Source: Bedellia somnulentella | Lineage: Eukaryota > Arthropoda > Insecta > Lepidoptera > Bedelliidae | Length of the DNA stretch: 64,000 nt | Reading direction: 5' to 3' | Assembly (NCBI GenBank): GCA_963576735.1 | Contig: OY755189.1 | Span: 4,998,622-5,062,621 of the forward strand | In this document: in pieces, positions 52,741 through 62,998 of the stretch | How the letters are laid out: each line of letters begins with the position of its first letter | Position numbering within the stretch: position 1 is the first letter of the stretch | Made by a program: the position numbers and the translations under genes | The notes under the pieces: model-generated | What the model was told of the DNA's origin: nothing | Seen by the model: the letters and a program-made list of their open reading frames with translations, nothing else | Database searches by the model: none

Positions 52741-52875
52741 CATATACTGACAGCCATAAAATATTCTAATTCCGAAGCTGTTTTGGTAGTTTAGTGGGTA
52801 AATGATGGCCACAGGTGTTTGGTGATGGGTCTCTAACCGCTTCGCCCAAAAAACACTTTAAAATCCCTAATACCG
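52741..52875 (-). mobile_element. SINE-G 3' half
   Basis: ATACTGACAGCCATAAA and GGTCTCTAACCGCTTCGCCC; it meets a plus-strand copy at 52873. Confidence 0.65.
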
Positions 52876-52983
52876 AGTAGTGCCGGCTTAGAATATTACC
52901 GTTTCTACCCACGGGTGTTGTATGAGGCGACTAAGGGTATGGGGATTTTTAAGTGTTTTTTTGGGATTTATGGCCATAAGTTT
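52873..52983 (+). mobile_element. SINE-G 5' half
   Basis: GAGTAGTGCCGGCTTAGAAT through GGGATTTATGGCCATAAG with an internal deletion. Head-to-head with the copy on its left. Confidence 0.7.
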
Positions 52984-53349
52984 CACCACATTCCTTCCAC
53001 CAGGATGTTTGTACGTAAATGATGGCTTTAATTTAATAATCTGTGCCTAAGAGCAGGGATTAAACCTGTGACCTTAGGATCAAAGTGATACGAGTAGTGA
53101 GTGTCCTAATCACTGGACTTAGAATGTAATTAAATAGAACCAAAGTAAACTGCTTTTGTGATTACATACGATCTGCATTAAAAGTGATTCAGTTGCTAGA
53201 TTTGCATTACAAATGCACATTTTAATTTAAATAGAAGAAGCACATGCTATATGTACAGCTACGTACGTTTTGAACAACGTTATAGAACGTAAGATGTGTT
53301 TTGCCTGCATATTTTTATTATGTTGTTCAATACATATGTACTGTATGCA
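52984..53349. other. Intergenic, nothing recognised
   Basis: 53030-53110 (GGATTAAACCTGTGACCTTA) recalls a decayed tRNA-like SINE head; weak. Confidence 0.35.
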
Positions 53350-53553
53350 TGTACATACATATACTCACGTTCATAAATCCCAAAATGGAGTAGCCTTAAT
53401 AACATTTGGAGTTGATAGGGGAGAAGATGGAGAAATAAAGTATCGTTGGTGTGGGTCTCCAACCGCATCGCCCAAAAACCACTTAAAAATCCCTATACCT
53501 TTAGTCACATCTTAGGACACCCGAGTGTAGAAAGGGGTTGTGAGATCCTAACC
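53350..53553 (-). mobile_element. SINE-G copy
   Basis: GTACATACATATACTCACG tail side to GGTTGTGAGATCCTAACC. Confidence 0.8.
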
Positions 53554-53954
53554 AACTCTATAAATAATAATAAAATGATCACAATACCACATACCACACC
53601 TAACATCAAAATGTAATTGACGAATTTTTAATTATGAACCCTTGGTTACTCCGTTATGGGATTAATAGCGTGAGTTTATGTATAGATTAATGAAAGATGA
53701 TTTAATTCCTATCAATTAATTAAAAACATACAAATAAATTCTACACGAGTAAATTATCGTAAGTACAATGACTCTTTTCTTCTAATGAAGGAAAAAAGGC
53801 TCTATCGCTTGGGTGAAAGAATGGACAAAAAATATTCATTACTTAAACTTTTTCGACACCAATTTCTTATTGGAAACATTCATCAATCAAGTTGAAGTAA
53901 TTAAGTAGACATTACTCCCAAGATAAGGTTGAATTCTTTGATAACTTTTTATAA
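53554..53954. other. Intergenic
   Basis: A SINE-G-like tail near 53640-53680 (GGGATTAATAGCGTGAG). Otherwise nothing. Confidence 0.4.
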
Positions 53955-54060
53955 ATCTATACTAATACTATAAATCTGAAGAGTTTGTTTGTTTGTTTGA
54001 ACGCTAGGATCTTAGGAACTACCCAATCCAGAATTTTATATATAAGATTATTTAAGTTTT
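53955..54060 (+). mobile_element. Helitron 5' end fragment
   Basis: TCTATACTAATACTATAAA followed by TTTGTTTGTTTGTTTGAACG, as at 16706. No 3' hairpin was found nearby. Confidence 0.65.
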
Positions 54061-54443
54061 TCACTGCATTTAATTTTCCGCTATGCTTACGAAATTAAAT
54101 TAGTACGGTAATTTAAGATTGCGAAAAAAAAAAAATATCACTTAGATAATTTATTCAAGTTTAAAATGCTTCTACATCTCATTTTTCTTTCTATACTTTC
54201 CAGTGCCATCATTTTCAGATAAACCTGTAGCTAAACGAAAATGACAAAGATAAAATTTGAACGAGTCAGCATTATGTTGAAACCGTTTGAAACCACCCGT
54301 ACACCCGTATCTACCGTCTTGCGATATACCTTTAGGTTGATGATAACGACGGTTTGATATTTTCTTTTCACCTCATTTTCTTGCTCATATGTTGCCACAC
54401 TGAATGTTACGTAAAGTGAGAAATATTTCATAAATCTATTTAT
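54061..54443. other. Intergenic, nothing recognised
   Basis: AT-rich. Confidence 0.4.
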
Positions 54444-54652
54444 TACATACGTGTACTCACTGCTATAAATCCCTTGAAGGGGTAACCAGAGCTAGGGAAT
54501 TAAAAATTCAAAATAAAAAATAAAAATATGTAATGGGTCTCCAATCGCATCGCCCAAAAATCCATTAAAAGCCCCAATACCGTTAGTCGCCTCTTACGTA
54601 TACCCACTGGAAGAAATGGGGTAGTGCTATTCTAAGCCGGCACTTCACAGCA
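54444..54652 (-). mobile_element. SINE-G copy with internal deletion
   Basis: The CACTTTTGGAAGTTGCGTGG block is replaced by A-rich sequence; head and tail are good. Confidence 0.83.
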
Positions 54653-55162
54653 AGCACTATTTTATTACTACTTTAATATATGTTTTTCCTAAAAAGTGTT
54701 TCATCATTATAATCCAAATGAACCGTTTCTATTATTTATTATCATTGTTATAAGTACTGTATGTCTTCCTTTTAAGGCAGTGGCGACAATATAGCCATCA
54801 TAATTTCTATCTTACCTACCTGTGAGTAAAAGTGAAAACAAATTAATCTTTTCTCATGTTTCTACCTAATAAGGGGTTAGACACAAGTATCAAAATTTAA
54901 ACATTTTACATACATTATGTTCTTAAATAGAAGTACAAATAAATTGAAGTATAATAGATAAAGTGAGTGCTAACACTACTGACCCCTAGAAATAATAACA
55001 CTTCTTTTTCCAAGTTTGCAGATTCATGTTTTTACAACTCCAATTTTTTAAAACTCCAATTCTTCGTGTCATGTACCATTTTCTATTGGAATCACTTTCT
55101 AGCTGGAAAATGAACGTACCAACTTGGTTGAACTAGTTTTATAACCGAGCATATTTTTATTA
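54653..55162. other. Intergenic, nothing recognised
   Basis: AT-rich. Confidence 0.4.
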
Positions 55163-55465
55163 AAATCTAAAAGGAATGTTGAGATGGTTTGCGCACATAG
55201 AGAAGATGAACGACAGTATATTGATGAAAGAGATCCACAGAGCCAATGTGGAAGGTACTGTGAGTAGGGGGCGACCACGGAGACACCTGGACCAAATAAA
55301 GAGTTTGCTCAGATAGGCAGGCGTCTGAAGTTGACGAATAAAAGAGCAAATATGAATAGATTCATAGATGTAAATGAAGCTAGAGAGGTCTGCCAGGATC
55401 ATACAAAGTGGCGATCGATAGTATCTGCCTACTCCAATGGGAAATAATGGCGTGAGTGTATGTAA
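55163..55465 (+). mobile_element. LINE-R, 5'-truncated copy
   Basis: The last ~90 codons in shifted frames (GGAATGTTGAGATGGTTTGC, AGAGCCAATGTGGAAGG), then AATGGCGTGAGTGTATG. Confidence 0.85.
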
Positions 55466-55839
55466 GCAGTTTCAATATGGGTGGCATGAATAAATGGAAT
55501 ATCTGTACATATATCTATATATAAACCGACCCTATAAGTTGCCCGTCAACTTTTCAACGTAACAGCTTCCCAAAAACCGATCACAAAGGTAACTGACAAA
55601 ACGGAGCTCGCAAACTAATGCAAATTTATGCTGGACAGAGCTGCATTTTAAACACCAGCAGTTCAACAAAATTACTGATCCGTTCTGTTAAATAGCTGGA
55701 AGCCATTTTGGAATAGGAACAGCCAAAATTAAACTTGTTAGGACTGCGGTTTTTATGTCTAAACGTTTACAAAGCTAGTTTTGTGAACGCGCCTCTCATT
55801 TGGCTGATGTCTTCGCTTTTGTTCTAAAGATTTCTTATT
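55466..55839. other. Intergenic, nothing recognised
   Basis: No repeat partner seen. Confidence 0.4.
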
Positions 55840-56096
55840 CATACATACATACATACATATACTCACGGCTATAAATCCCTAGAAGGGGTAGCCAGAGCAG
55901 AGCAGAGAATTAAAAATTTCTCAGCCACTTTTGGAAGTTGCGTGGGGAAAAGATGGTAAAATAAATGTTGTTGGTGATGGGTCTCCAACCGCATCGCCCA
56001 AAAATCCCTTAAAAAGCCCCAATACCGTTAGTCGCCTCTTACGTACACCCACCGGAAGAAATGGGGTAGTGCTATTCTAAGCCGACACTACACGAC
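55840..56096 (-). mobile_element. SINE-G copy, near consensus
   Basis: Full-length with (CATA)n, a duplicated AGCAG in the CCAGAGC block, and head TCGTGTAGTGTCGGCTTAGA. Confidence 0.9.
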
Positions 56097-56580
56097 AAAA
56101 TAATTAATATTAAATAATAATATAAATATCCACGTTGAAGTAGTTTCAGGAAAAGTTAACGACAGTAAACACGTACATTCATAGCACACAAACAATTTAT
56201 ATATTAGGATTGAAACACATAGTTATAATATATATATTTTTTAACTTATTTCACGTGTGAATCGTAAATATGTCTACGTAATTCACTTTGAATTTAATAT
56301 TTACAAATAAGTATATAATAGTATAATGTGTTGTGCTGTTATAACGACATATTAGTGAAATGGTATTGTGTGAAAAGGTGATAAATTATGATACTATTTA
56401 TTTGTTAGGTGTAGCGACGCGCTATCAGTACACAATGACGCACACTACATAGAAACGCTGACAGTGCAAGAAGAATCACATTCCACAGCAACACGAAACC
56501 AAGTAATATACGTCACACGCGTCATCAAGACTCGCCATACAAATCGTACATCCCGCAATCGAAGTTTCTAAAACATTTTT
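56097..56580. other. Intergenic upstream of promoter-like site
   Basis: 56400-56570 is less AT-rich with several CG dinucleotides; no frame recognised. Confidence 0.35.
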
Positions 56581-56582
56581 AC

Positions 56583-56630
56583 TATATATAAAAGTTCCAA
56601 CTTAATACAGTTGGACCGCGGTCCGCAGGC
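56583..56630 (+). promoter_or_regulatory. TATA/initiator-like site with 12-bp palindrome
   Basis: TATATATAAAAG, then ATACAGTTGG about 25 bp downstream, followed by the perfect palindrome GGACCGCGGTCC. No coding frame follows in 300 bp. It may be a real core promoter or chance. Confidence 0.25.
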
Positions 56631-56699
56631 ATACCACCGCCTGGCGGAAGATCTTCCCTTTTCCTCCACATTAGGGCTCTTTTAAATTACACCGTGTTA

Positions 56700-56970
56700 A
56701 GTCTCTTAAGCAAAGAGGCGTGGGTTCAAATACTAAGATGGGCCTTCACCAAAGAGTCTTTTCTTATTTATTATAATAACTGTGAGGAAAATCATCGTGA
56801 GGAAACCCACATGGCTAAGTTGTATATGTGATAGTGTTTTCGTACATAACAGCGATAGGCCTGCCCACTGTCACGTGAGTAAAGTGTTCTCTGTATCAGG
56901 TGACAATGTCACGTGATATTAATAAGTATTGGCACCTCTACCACCCCATCGGGGATATTACGGATGGAAT
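56700..56970 (+). mobile_element. SINE-T copy, diverged
   Basis: GGGTTCAAATACTAAGATGG B-box region to CACCCCATCGGGGATATTACG. Confidence 0.78.
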
Positions 56971-57073
56971 ACGCTGATTCAAATTATACTAGAGTTGATT
57001 TTGGGAATAAAAAATACTAAGGGAGAAATAAATAATAACGCGATGATGGTGAAAATCAAAGTATATTTTCTCA

Positions 57074-57375
57074 TAAATAAAAAATAAATAAAGGAAAGAA
57101 AAATTTCGACACAGGCGGGATTCGAACCCGCGACCTCGGGTATACGCCCCCGTCGCTCTTGCCAATTGAGCTACCGTGTCAATGGCTGCCAGCGCGAAAT
57201 TCTTCTATCCTTTATTTCTTTGACACGTTTTAGTAGTGTTTGCGTTTCCTACCTCGTATACCCGAGGTCGCGGGTTCGAATCCCGCCTGTGTCGAAATTT
57301 TTCTTTCCTTTATTTATTCTTTATTTATTAGTAATAATCCCCACATGAGGTTTTCATGAACAAGAAGATTTAAAT
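57074..57375 (-). mobile_element. SINE-F, longest copy, full foldback
   Basis: Target duplication TATATTTTCTCA at 57062-57073 and 57376-57387. Arms 57081-57146 and 57255-57320 are a ~65-bp inverted repeat. Read on minus: head; antisense arm with the reverse complement of the tRNA T arm and acceptor (GGATTCGAACCCGCGACCTC); unique middle (AAACGCAAACACTACTAAAA); sense tRNA-like unit (GACACGGTAGCTCAATTGGC ... GGTTCGAATCCC, acceptor pairing to CTGTGTC); tail. The tRNA-like unit keeps a good D stem and a perfect 5-bp T stem; the anticodon arm does not fit a canonical 7-nt loop. Confidence 0.9.
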
Positions 57376-57589
57376 TATATTTTCTCAGTTATTTTTTTTA
57401 TAAGTCAAATATCATAAACAATGTATAATCAAACGGCGAACACAGTTTACTACGGGTAGAAAAGAGTTCTTAACAGGAGAGATCTGTTATGCCTGAGTAA
57501 AGTGGTAACGCCTATAAGAAATCTAACGAAGTGCTCAAACAAAAGCGGAGTCGGAGGCGCTACGGAAAAAGTAGTTTTTAAAATGGTAT

Positions 57590-57828
57590 GCTGTGTAGTG
57601 CCGGCTTAGAATAGCACTACTCCATTTCTTCCGGTGGGTGTACGTAAGAGGCGACTAACGGTATTAGGGCTTTTAAGGGATTTTTGGGCGATGCGGTTGG
57701 AGACCCATCACTAAAAACCTTTATTTCACCATCTTTTACAAGTGGCTGAGGAATTTCTAATTCCCTAGCTCTGGCTACCCCTTCATGGGATTTATAGCCG
57801 TGAGTATATGTATGTATGTATGTATGTA
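57590..57828 (+). mobile_element. SINE-G copy
   Basis: CTGTGTAGTGCCGGCTTAG to (TATG)4, flanked by AAAATGGT on both sides. Confidence 0.9.
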
Positions 57829-58084
57829 AAATGGTTGAAAAAGCAAACATATTTTTTCCAATTTTAATAACTACAGCGACAAAGTTTTTCAGCCGGAAGC
57901 GCGTTATTCGGGAAAAGTAGACTCAGCTTTATGAATTCGGTTGCATTTTCAACAAAGTTCACAGCTCGCAAATACATAGAAGTATACTCGCATCAAATTA
58001 CTCGTAACAAAGAGCCTTTATGTAATTTTAATTACTTAAAATGATATTTAAAAAGTAGATTGAATTAAAGAGATTTAAATTAAT
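57829..58084. other. Intergenic
   Basis: Nothing recognised. Confidence 0.4.
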
Positions 58085-58276
58085 ACTGTGTAGTGTTGGC
58101 TTAGAATAGCACTACCCCATTTCTTCCCGTGGGTTGACCCACGCAGGAGGCGAGACCCTTCACTAACAACCCTTATATAACCATCCTTGCCCCACTCAAC
58201 GTCCAAAAGTGGCTAAGGAATTTCTTATTCTAAAGCTCTGGCTACCTATTTCAGGGTATAGCCGTGAGTATATGTA
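58085..58276 (+). mobile_element. SINE-G copy with internal deletion
   Basis: ACTGTGTAGTGTTGGCTTAG head; the GGGGCTTTTAAGGG to GCGGTTGG block is lost after GTGGGTTGACCCACGCAGG. Confidence 0.83.
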
Positions 58277-58608
58277 TGTGGATTTAAATATTATACTCTA
58301 AAACGATTTAGTATATTAAGTAAATGAAGGAATTCACCAAAAAATATATTAATCAAACTTACACTAACCTGGTGGATTTGCAGCCATATAATTAAACAAA
58401 AACTGATGATTAACAAAAAGGGTTTGATGGTATAGATAAAACATGATGATTAAATGTCTCTGCCTTCTCCGACGGGAAGTGACGGACGTTAGCATGAGAA
58501 AATAAGTGAGAGAAAAATATAACAAAAAAATTTTTTTTATTATAACTATGCTTAGTCCCGTCTTCCTCTTACTCAAAATTCACATATTTTTCTTAATATA
58601 GGAATGAA

Positions 58609-58667
58609 AGCTCTGGCTACCCCTATAAGGGATTTATAGCCGTGAGTATATGTATGTATGTATGTAT
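58609..58667 (+). mobile_element. SINE-G 5'-truncated insertion with target duplication
   Basis: Only the last ~55 bp, flanked by ATAGGAATGAA-like repeats on both sides. It shows that truncated copies arise at insertion, not by later decay. Confidence 0.8.
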
Positions 58668-58751
58668 AGGAATGAATTACGTGTTTGAATGATTTCTCTC
58701 GATCTTAGGCATATCTCTTTATCTAATTGTAAATATCAGACTTTCTTAGAC

Positions 58752-58888
58752 ATACATGTACTCACGACCACAAATCACAAAAAGGGGTAGTCAGAGCTTC
58801 AGAGCTAGAAACTCCTCAGTGACATTTGGAAGTTGATTGGGGACAAAATGTTAAAAACAAATTGTCGTTGTTGATGGGTCTCCAAATG
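58752..58888 (-). mobile_element. SINE-G copy, 3' half (split by another SINE-G)
   Basis: TGTACTCACGACCACAAATC to GGTCTCCAAATGCA, then interrupted. Confidence 0.75.
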
Positions 58889-59141
58889 CATACATACATA
58901 CATAAATATACTCACGGCTATATTTCCCTAGAAGGGGTAACCAGAGCCAAGGAATTATAAATTCCTCAGCCACTTTTGGAAGTTGAGTGGGGAAAAGATG
59001 GTAAAAATAAAGGTTTTTGGTGATGGGTCTCCAACCGCATCTCCCAAAAATCCAATAAAAAGCCCCAACACCCTTAGTCGCCTCTTACGACACCCGTGGG
59101 TAGAAAGGGGTAGCGACATTCTAAGCCGGTACTACACGGCA
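58889..59141 (-). mobile_element. SINE-G copy
   Basis: Full-length, inserted in or next to the preceding copy. Confidence 0.88.
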
Positions 59142-59934
59142 TTTACCGAAAAAATGTTTTATAGTCCTATTTGAAATATAAACAATTGTGACTCACATAA
59201 AATATAAAAGTATTACTCCTGAAACGATAAGATTAACTGACGCTCATATTTTACGTTCACCAGAAAACTAAGTTTCAAGTAAGTTGCGTCTAGTGCATGC
59301 TGAAATAGGCTATTAAAATTCAACAACCTAATTTGCAAGGTGGTTAACGTAAGCGAAATTTTCCGTGGAATAACTAATCAGGATAATTTGCTTTTAAAAG
59401 CGCAGCGGGCAGCTTTCCGATGGCTTGTGTAAGCTGTCAGCCTGGGACAAGTGCATTATCCGTAACAATATTCAAAATGGCGGCCCATGTCGGCCAAGGT
59501 TGTCACATACTGCTGAATATATATTTTTTGGTTTGAATTGCGGTTTATAAACTGACAATGTTAGAATCGAATTTTATGTACGTTGTTACAAAGGTTTTAT
59601 TTTATAATTACGGAAAACTTACAGCTAGTTATAATTAATTAGCAACTTAAAAGTATATCTAAAAGCCAATTATTATCAGTTTTCACTGTTACAAAACTTA
59701 ATAATAATAAAAAGCACAAGGTTGTACACTCATAATTATGCTAACAATCGTTTTTTTTTATATAATTAATCATACATAACATATAATAGGATGTACCTAA
59801 TATAAAAAATAATAAAACAATATAAAGGTATAACTATATAGAAAACATGATAAGACATACTCTATAGTTAACTGCTACTACCACAATATTAATGTATTTA
59901 AAATGACGTTATTACCTTTCATAATGACTTAACT
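59142..59934. other. Intergenic, nothing recognised
   Basis: 59395-59510 is less AT-rich; no frame with family features. Confidence 0.4.
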
Positions 59935-60281
59935 CAAACGTTCACGCCGTATATCCCCGAAGGGGTTGGCAGACGTACTAATACTTCTGAACATCCCGTG
60001 ATATTGTACCTGGTGTTCAAGGTACCCATGTTTTTTATTAGGTGGTGCACTCACGTGATAGGAGGCAGGTCTATCACCGTTTTGTACGAGTATAGTGTCA
60101 CCCAATAAAGTAAAACTTACCCATGTGGGTTTCCTCACGATGTTTTCCCTCATCGTTAACAATTTTGATAAACTAACCATACTTAAGACTTTAAGAAAAG
60201 ACAAATTTGATCCGACCCCGGATTAGAACCCTCATAGTCTCCACGATAAGTGATGTTCTACGCACTGAACTATCACGGTTG
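59935..60281 (-). mobile_element. SINE-T copy, full length but diverged
   Basis: AACGTTCACGCCGTATATCC to ACTGAACTATCACGGTTG. Confidence 0.87.
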
Positions 60282-60934
60282 TTAGCACCTTTCATAATAA
60301 CTTTTCCAAATATTTATTCAGGTTACAAACCTTGCGGTATGCATGCATAGTATTAGCATTTAAGAGGCCTCAACCTCCACAGCTGTGCTCTAAGAGTTAC
60401 ACTTTGCTAAGCAGGACTTGTATTCTGTACAAAGTGGTGCTAAACAATTAATAATACAAAAAAAACAAAAAAGTGGTGCTTCCCATATTTTTACGGAATC
60501 TTATTTTTCCGTTATAACTTTTTAATCATCTTCATCCATTCGTTTTATTTGCTCAAACCACATATTCATTTTAATTTAAATCTTCCTTACAACGCCTTCT
60601 TCACACCTAAGTCTCAATCCAAAGCGCTCTATATCAGAGTTTTTGTGTGATATAAATTTGATTGCAATCATTGAATCACGCTATGTTTTTGTAAAACAAG
60701 TTAATAGTTTTAACTTATTAACTAAAATAAATAAGAAATAAATGTTTTTATTCGCCGTTATAAAAGGCATAAAAATAAACAGCAAAATAGAAATAGATTA
60801 AAAAAATCATAAAAGAAAACTTTAAAAATACAGCAAAAGTAAAAAAATATTCGAGAAATGTAAACACAATAAAATATAAATAAATTACAAATAACAAATT
60901 GGATATTAAACATAAAAAATTAAAGAAAAAAAGA
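60282..60934. other. Intergenic, nothing firm
   Basis: 60485-60640 may contain another highly decayed LINE-R piece (ATCTTCATCCATTCG). Otherwise A-rich. Confidence 0.35.
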
Positions 60935-61045
60935 GCATGTATGAAGGTGTGAACGAAGCTAGAAATTTTTTTCAAGATCGTACAAAGTGGCCATCGATAG
61001 TCTCTGCCTACCCCAATGAAAAATAATGGCATGAGCATTTGTATG
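60935..61045 (+). mobile_element. LINE-R 3' fragment
   Basis: AGAGCATGTATGAAGGTGTG, GTACAAAGTGGCCATCGATAG, ATAATGGCATGAGC. Confidence 0.78.
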
Positions 61046-61065
61046 TATATGGAATTTCTATGTGA

Positions 61066-61434
61066 CGACGTGATAGCTCAATGGGTAGAACACCGGTTAA
61101 CGTGCAATCGACTAGTGTTCAAATCCCGGGTCGGGCCTACACTAATTTGTCTTTTCTAAAGTCATATGTGTGGTTAATTTATCATGGTTGTTAACGGTGA
61201 GGGAAAACATCTTGAGGAAACCCACATGACTGAGTTGTACTTAGTCATGTGACAGTGTATTCGTACAAAACGGCGATAGGCCTGCCCCCTATCACGTGAG
61301 TACACTGTCCATGCAAAACGTGGGTACTCTGAACACCAGGTGACAACGTCACGTGATGTTCAGAAGTATTAGTACCTCTGCCAACCCCCTCGGGGATAGT
61401 AGGCGTGAACGTTTATGTTATGTTATGTTATTTT
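61066..61434 (+). mobile_element. SINE-T copy, full-length, close to consensus
   Basis: GTGATAGCTCAATGGGTAGA head, GTTCAAATCCCGGGTCGGG, tail TTATGTTATGTTATG. Confidence 0.92.
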
Positions 61435-61865
61435 CTATGAATATTTGTGAATTTAATCAGCGAAGGTAAATTATTTGAGAGTGTTTATTGCAACAAAAGC
61501 GTTATTAGGTTATCTCACACTAAATCACATATCCTCTAACATTGTAATGGGTAGTGCTTAGCTTACTTAACTTCCAATGCAATTTGCATCCAAAGTTTAT
61601 AGTGTCACATAATTTCGCTTGCTTTTATCTAGTTAAGGAAGATGGGAGGGCTAATTGTTCGTATTAAGATGAGTTTAGTATCATACCTAGTATGGAAGAA
61701 AATTTCTTTTGATCATGTTTAGATTTGTTGATGCTTTTAGTAAAGGGAGTGATATTCAAACCACTTAGCTTTTTAGAAAGTACGGCGGTAAATTAAAAAT
61801 CCTCCGACTTTTGAATTTCGCTTGTGACATCAGTCCTCTTAAACGGGATTCCATTTTTCATCATC
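61435..61865. other. Intergenic, nothing recognised
   Basis: No repeat partner seen. Confidence 0.4.
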
Positions 61866-61992
61866 TCCATTTTTTCCTGCGTGTGTCATGAACGGTGACT
61901 TTTAGGGTATTGGTGCTTTTTAAGTGATTGTAGGGATCGCCCTACAATCACTTAAAAAGCACTTGTAGCGGCTGGAGACCCATCACCAACAA
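61866..61992 (+). mobile_element. SINE-G fragment containing a snap-back hairpin
   Basis: GCGTGTGTCATGAACGGTGA, then a perfect inverted repeat, then GGCTGGAGACCCATCACC. Confidence 0.75.
61913..61962. repeat. Perfect 23-bp-arm hairpin, 4-bp loop
   Basis: Arms 61913-61935 and 61940-61962, loop ATCG. The left arm is SINE-G sequence (GCTTTTTAAGTGATTG); the right arm is its exact inverse. Confidence 0.95.
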
Positions 61993-62029
61993 CAAAGAAT
62001 TTTACCGTGAATTGCCATTCGTACTTGCG

Positions 62030-62585
62030 TAAGGTATGTCTTGTCGGCTTATTCCGTTAATCCACCCAAAAACAGCTACCCTAAGACAGATACTCGGAAA
62101 CGCATGTCCTTCAATCCACCCTGAACAAGGTGGATAATCGTAATTTATAATAATATGTTTCTTCCGATTTTTTACCCCAAGTACAGTCATTTACAGAAAC
62201 ATACACAACACCAAACGGGTCCAAGAAACTTCGTGAACATAAACATACTTTAGAACATACCTACTTTCCTACTAACAGTTTGAATATTTTTATTTTGGTT
62301 TCGGAAGTTTTAATTTGATATTTATTGTTAACCATAGGGATGGTAGATAGTATTTGGGTAAACACCATTTAAAATTACTGTGTTGTGACAAATTAAAACT
62401 TTGGGTCTTTTTTCTGTAGAAACTCTGCCTACGTACAGTCATTTATCAGAATCGGAAGAAAAATATTATACCCCGGATACCCCGTTCAGGGTGGATAGAG
62501 AAACGCGCTTTTCCGAATATCCGCCTAAAGGTGGCTGTTTTAGGGTGGATAAACGGAATAAGCCATCTTGTAATGTATGGCTTAG
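62030..62585. mobile_element. Foldback DNA element with ~110-bp inverted repeats
   Basis: 62049-62172 and 62447-62562 match as inverted copies (GCTTATTCCGTTAATCCACC; CCACCCTGAACAAGGTGGAT; AATCGGAAGAAA), about 80 percent identical by eye. GTACAGTCATTTA occurs on both sides of the centre in direct orientation. No transposase. Confidence 0.6.
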
Positions 62586-62762
62586 GTACCTTCCTTCGTG
62601 TTTTAATTAATATAATTAGTTACCTCTGCCGTGGTTATAATCTCATTCCCTCGCCTCCGTACTGAGTTGCAAGTGGAAAATTAAATTAAACATAAACAAA
62701 ACAGATGTCTAGAAACTTCAAAATAAAACTGTGTGAAACTTTTACACAGTTATAATTATAAG

Positions 62763-62998
62763 ACATACGTACATACATATACTCACGCCCATCATTCCCA
62801 AAAAGGGGTAGCCAGAGATTCAGAGCTGGAAACTACTCTGCCATATTTTTAAGTCTAAAGGGGTACAAGATCCTAGAAATAAAGTATCGTTGGTGATGGG
62901 TTTCCAACCGCATCGCCCAAAAACCACTTAAAAAAACCTCTTACGACACCCGTGGGTAGAAAGGGGTAGTGAAATTATAAGGCAGCACTACACGACAA
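62763..62998 (-). mobile_element. SINE-G copy
   Basis: GTACATACATATACTCACGC tail side to CAGCACTACACGAC; small internal deletion. Confidence 0.84.

Noticed and set aside
57100..57300. Apparent tRNA genes (also 42570-42641 and 45938-46010)
   Set aside because: D and T arms look good, but the anticodon arm does not fold with a 7-nt loop, and the units sit in repeated elements with target duplications. They are SINE-F parts, not tRNA genes.
58364..58576. Possible first exon on the minus strand (MAANPPG before a GTTAGTG donor)
   Set aside because: Only seven codons after the ATG, no downstream exon and no family; too little support.
60748..61038. Minus frame rich in Phe/Tyr/Leu
   Set aside because: Translation of A-rich sequence joined to the antisense of a LINE-R fragment.
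62401..62610. Plus frame of 69 codons
   Set aside because: It lies in the arm of an inverted-repeat element; no protein features.
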